Of a DNA stretch of 64,000 bases, positions 62,301 to 64,000 are shown piece by piece (within the stretch, counting starts at the first letter, position 1; each line of letters starts with the position of its first letter). The position numbers were made by a program, and so were the translations under genes. Source of the stretch: Hymenolepis diminuta (Eukaryota; Platyhelminthes; Cestoda; Cyclophyllidea; Hymenolepididae); the NCBI GenBank assembly GCA_900708905.1, contig CAADRB010000040.1, forward strand, positions 333,576 to 397,575, written 5' to 3'. The notes under the pieces were generated by a model. That model ran no database searches. It was not told the origin of the DNA and saw nothing but the letters and a program-made list of their open reading frames with translations.

Positions 62301-64000
62301 CAATGAAGAGGCCGTCTATAAAAACTTTATGAAACAGACCTCTAAAAATGAATCTCTCTATGTGAATAAACCTATTTAAATCCCCTTCAAATCTCCAACT
62401 TCAGTAAAATTGGAGCTGGTAATTTAGAGATCATAATATAGGGCTTTAACCATGGTAGAAAGCGCTATTCGAATGCCGTGATATGTGGTAACCTTGGAAG
62501 CAAGCAAATTTCGCCATCCTCTTTCTACTTTTATTTACATTTGATAGCTTCATAAGCAATACCTACATTAAATAAAAACAGCAATAGACAAACTTAATAG
62601 ATTTTATTGAAATAATAAATTCGATAACCCTTGTATAGTTTTTTGAAATATCCAAACGACGTGGCGGATAAATAATAATAAAGCAATTGTCATTGCATTC
62701 CATAGTCGGATGTGATCTAATGGCATGATACGTCGTATGATATGGGGTGAAGTAGGTATATGTGGGGACGCGTATGGATGTCCTTTATTCAACCATGTCG
62801 CAGTAATACGTTAGTTTGTAGCCGCCACAAGATGACTCAAGTCTTCTCAGCCTAAACAACCACAAGAACTCACAAAACCAGACGCAAATAACCTCACTAA
62901 CCCCACTTTATTTTAGCCTTTACATACAATGCCACTGTCACATACGCCGTTAGGCGCATAACCAGTTCCTCTTTCTGCAACTCTCCCTCTCCCCACTCTC
63001 TTTTCTCAACTATTTAAAATACGCAACTGATCCGTCTCAACTCTCGTTCTTATGATTTATGTTATCTCCAGTTAGTCTTTCTGATCATTCGATTTTAAAA
63101 GGAGATATCCAGGTAAGATTATAAAAGATGCTTGACTTGGAATTAGCGCTACCTTAAGTCCATGTAATTCCATTGATCAACCTCCGTATCATGCAAACCT
63201 GACTTGAGCTAATTCGAGTAAGGGTCTATTCACATTACTCTCGTGTTTTTGACACTTTGGGCTGTGATTGTTACTAAACTTAACTGTATTAACCTTTATT
63301 CTCTTTTTCACAAAATGGATAAAGAAAAAAATCAAATTGCTCAAACATGTTAAGTTAACAATTACGTGAGTGATTACAAAATAGGTTTATGGTAAGTTTC
63401 GAAGTTTATTTACTTTCACTGATTTAATTTAAGAAGAGAAACATTCCCTCATATGAACAAAGTTTCATTGTTAACAAAAATAAAGCATTATTTTTTAGCA
63501 TCAAATGCTTCCAGGGCTCAACCACGTCCACCTGATGGCTGTCAGCCGACTTCTCACGTCAAGTGGCCAGCCTTCATTATACTTTTCAGTATCATAATAA
63601 TTAGAAAAATTAAGACAGCTGAGCCAACAACTAATCTTAAACCAGCCCATCATTCATCAGTTTGGCGACTACTGTGACGTATTAAATTGTGAAGGTCCGT
63701 ATATACGGTTTTTTCTATCGTTAAACGATCTAGAATTAATGTGATCATGGAATGACAAAAAAACAAAATATCGTCATTCCGTTAATTTTCTCTATACTAC
63801 AATTAACGCTTCAAACATCCTGAGCCGTGAAGAGCACAAGAATTACGATTACTACCTGATATTAAAGGTAATCCTTGGACTCAATGATTGAAATAAATGT
63901 CATGCTGACGGCCATATATCTCTCAGTTCAGGCCAAATACTTTACACACAATCACTTCCATCATCAATTACCAATTTCGTATTCCTTTTATATATCCAAA
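56356..64000. other. Intergenic to the right edge, no gene recognised
   Basis: AT-rich throughout. At 57480-57683 two overlapping frames both look protein-like (one rich in Lys, Arg, His and Tyr), perhaps an old coding relic, but no family is recognised. A CT-rich stretch at 62960-63010 recalls the CT tracts of the LTRs but lacks their other blocks. Nothing else is seen. Confidence 0.45.

Noticed and set aside
1..64000. tRNA, rRNA, CRISPR or operon structures
   Set aside because: No B-box-like GGTTCGAATCC with matching stem, no rRNA block and no spaced repeats were found; genes are eukaryotic with introns.

Overview
The window is nuclear DNA of an animal, most probably a parasitic flatworm of trematode or cestode type. 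Genes are interrupted by many introns, several only 29-40 nt long, beside introns of 1-4 kb. The DNA is AT-rich and gene-poor. Dispersed repeats include Ty3/gypsy-like LTRs of the CsRn1 type known from trematodes (primed by tRNA-Trp) and mariner/Tc1-type relics. The phylum is an inference; the species cannot be named.

Four protein-coding genes can be read, all on the minus strand, and I rebuilt their exons from splice sites, reading phase and family alignment. From left to right: a transportin-3 gene (1-9062, 12 exons, C-terminus off the left edge); a small gene for cytochrome c oxidase subunit 5B (14729-15248, 4 exons); a SIRT1-class NAD-dependent deacetylase (17322-24616, 6 exons, with an assembly gap inside an acidic repeat); and a one-BIR, UBA-bearing inhibitor-of-apoptosis protein (37916-45002, 3 exons, no RING finger seen).

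The most interesting region is 25-36 kb. Two decayed copies of a SIRT1-like gene lie there on the plus strand, in the same order and with the same poly(A) site. The first is head-to-head with the working SIRT1 gene. The second has an LTR inserted between its exon remnants. They keep introns and the 3' flank, so they are duplicated DNA and not reverse-transcribed mRNA. They had not been obvious because no open frame covers them.

The rest is repeat-rich non-coding DNA: four related LTRs (9.9, 33.5, 53.7 and 54.4 kb), a 649-bp internally deleted mariner with an exact TA duplication inside the IAP gene, a longer Tc1/mariner relic at 49.9-50.9 kb, three pairs of dispersed repeats, and three runs of N (18361-18411, 28908-28957, 56136-56304). 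From 57 to 64 kb I see no gene I can name. The four genes do not form a pathway; their proximity carries no visible functional meaning.
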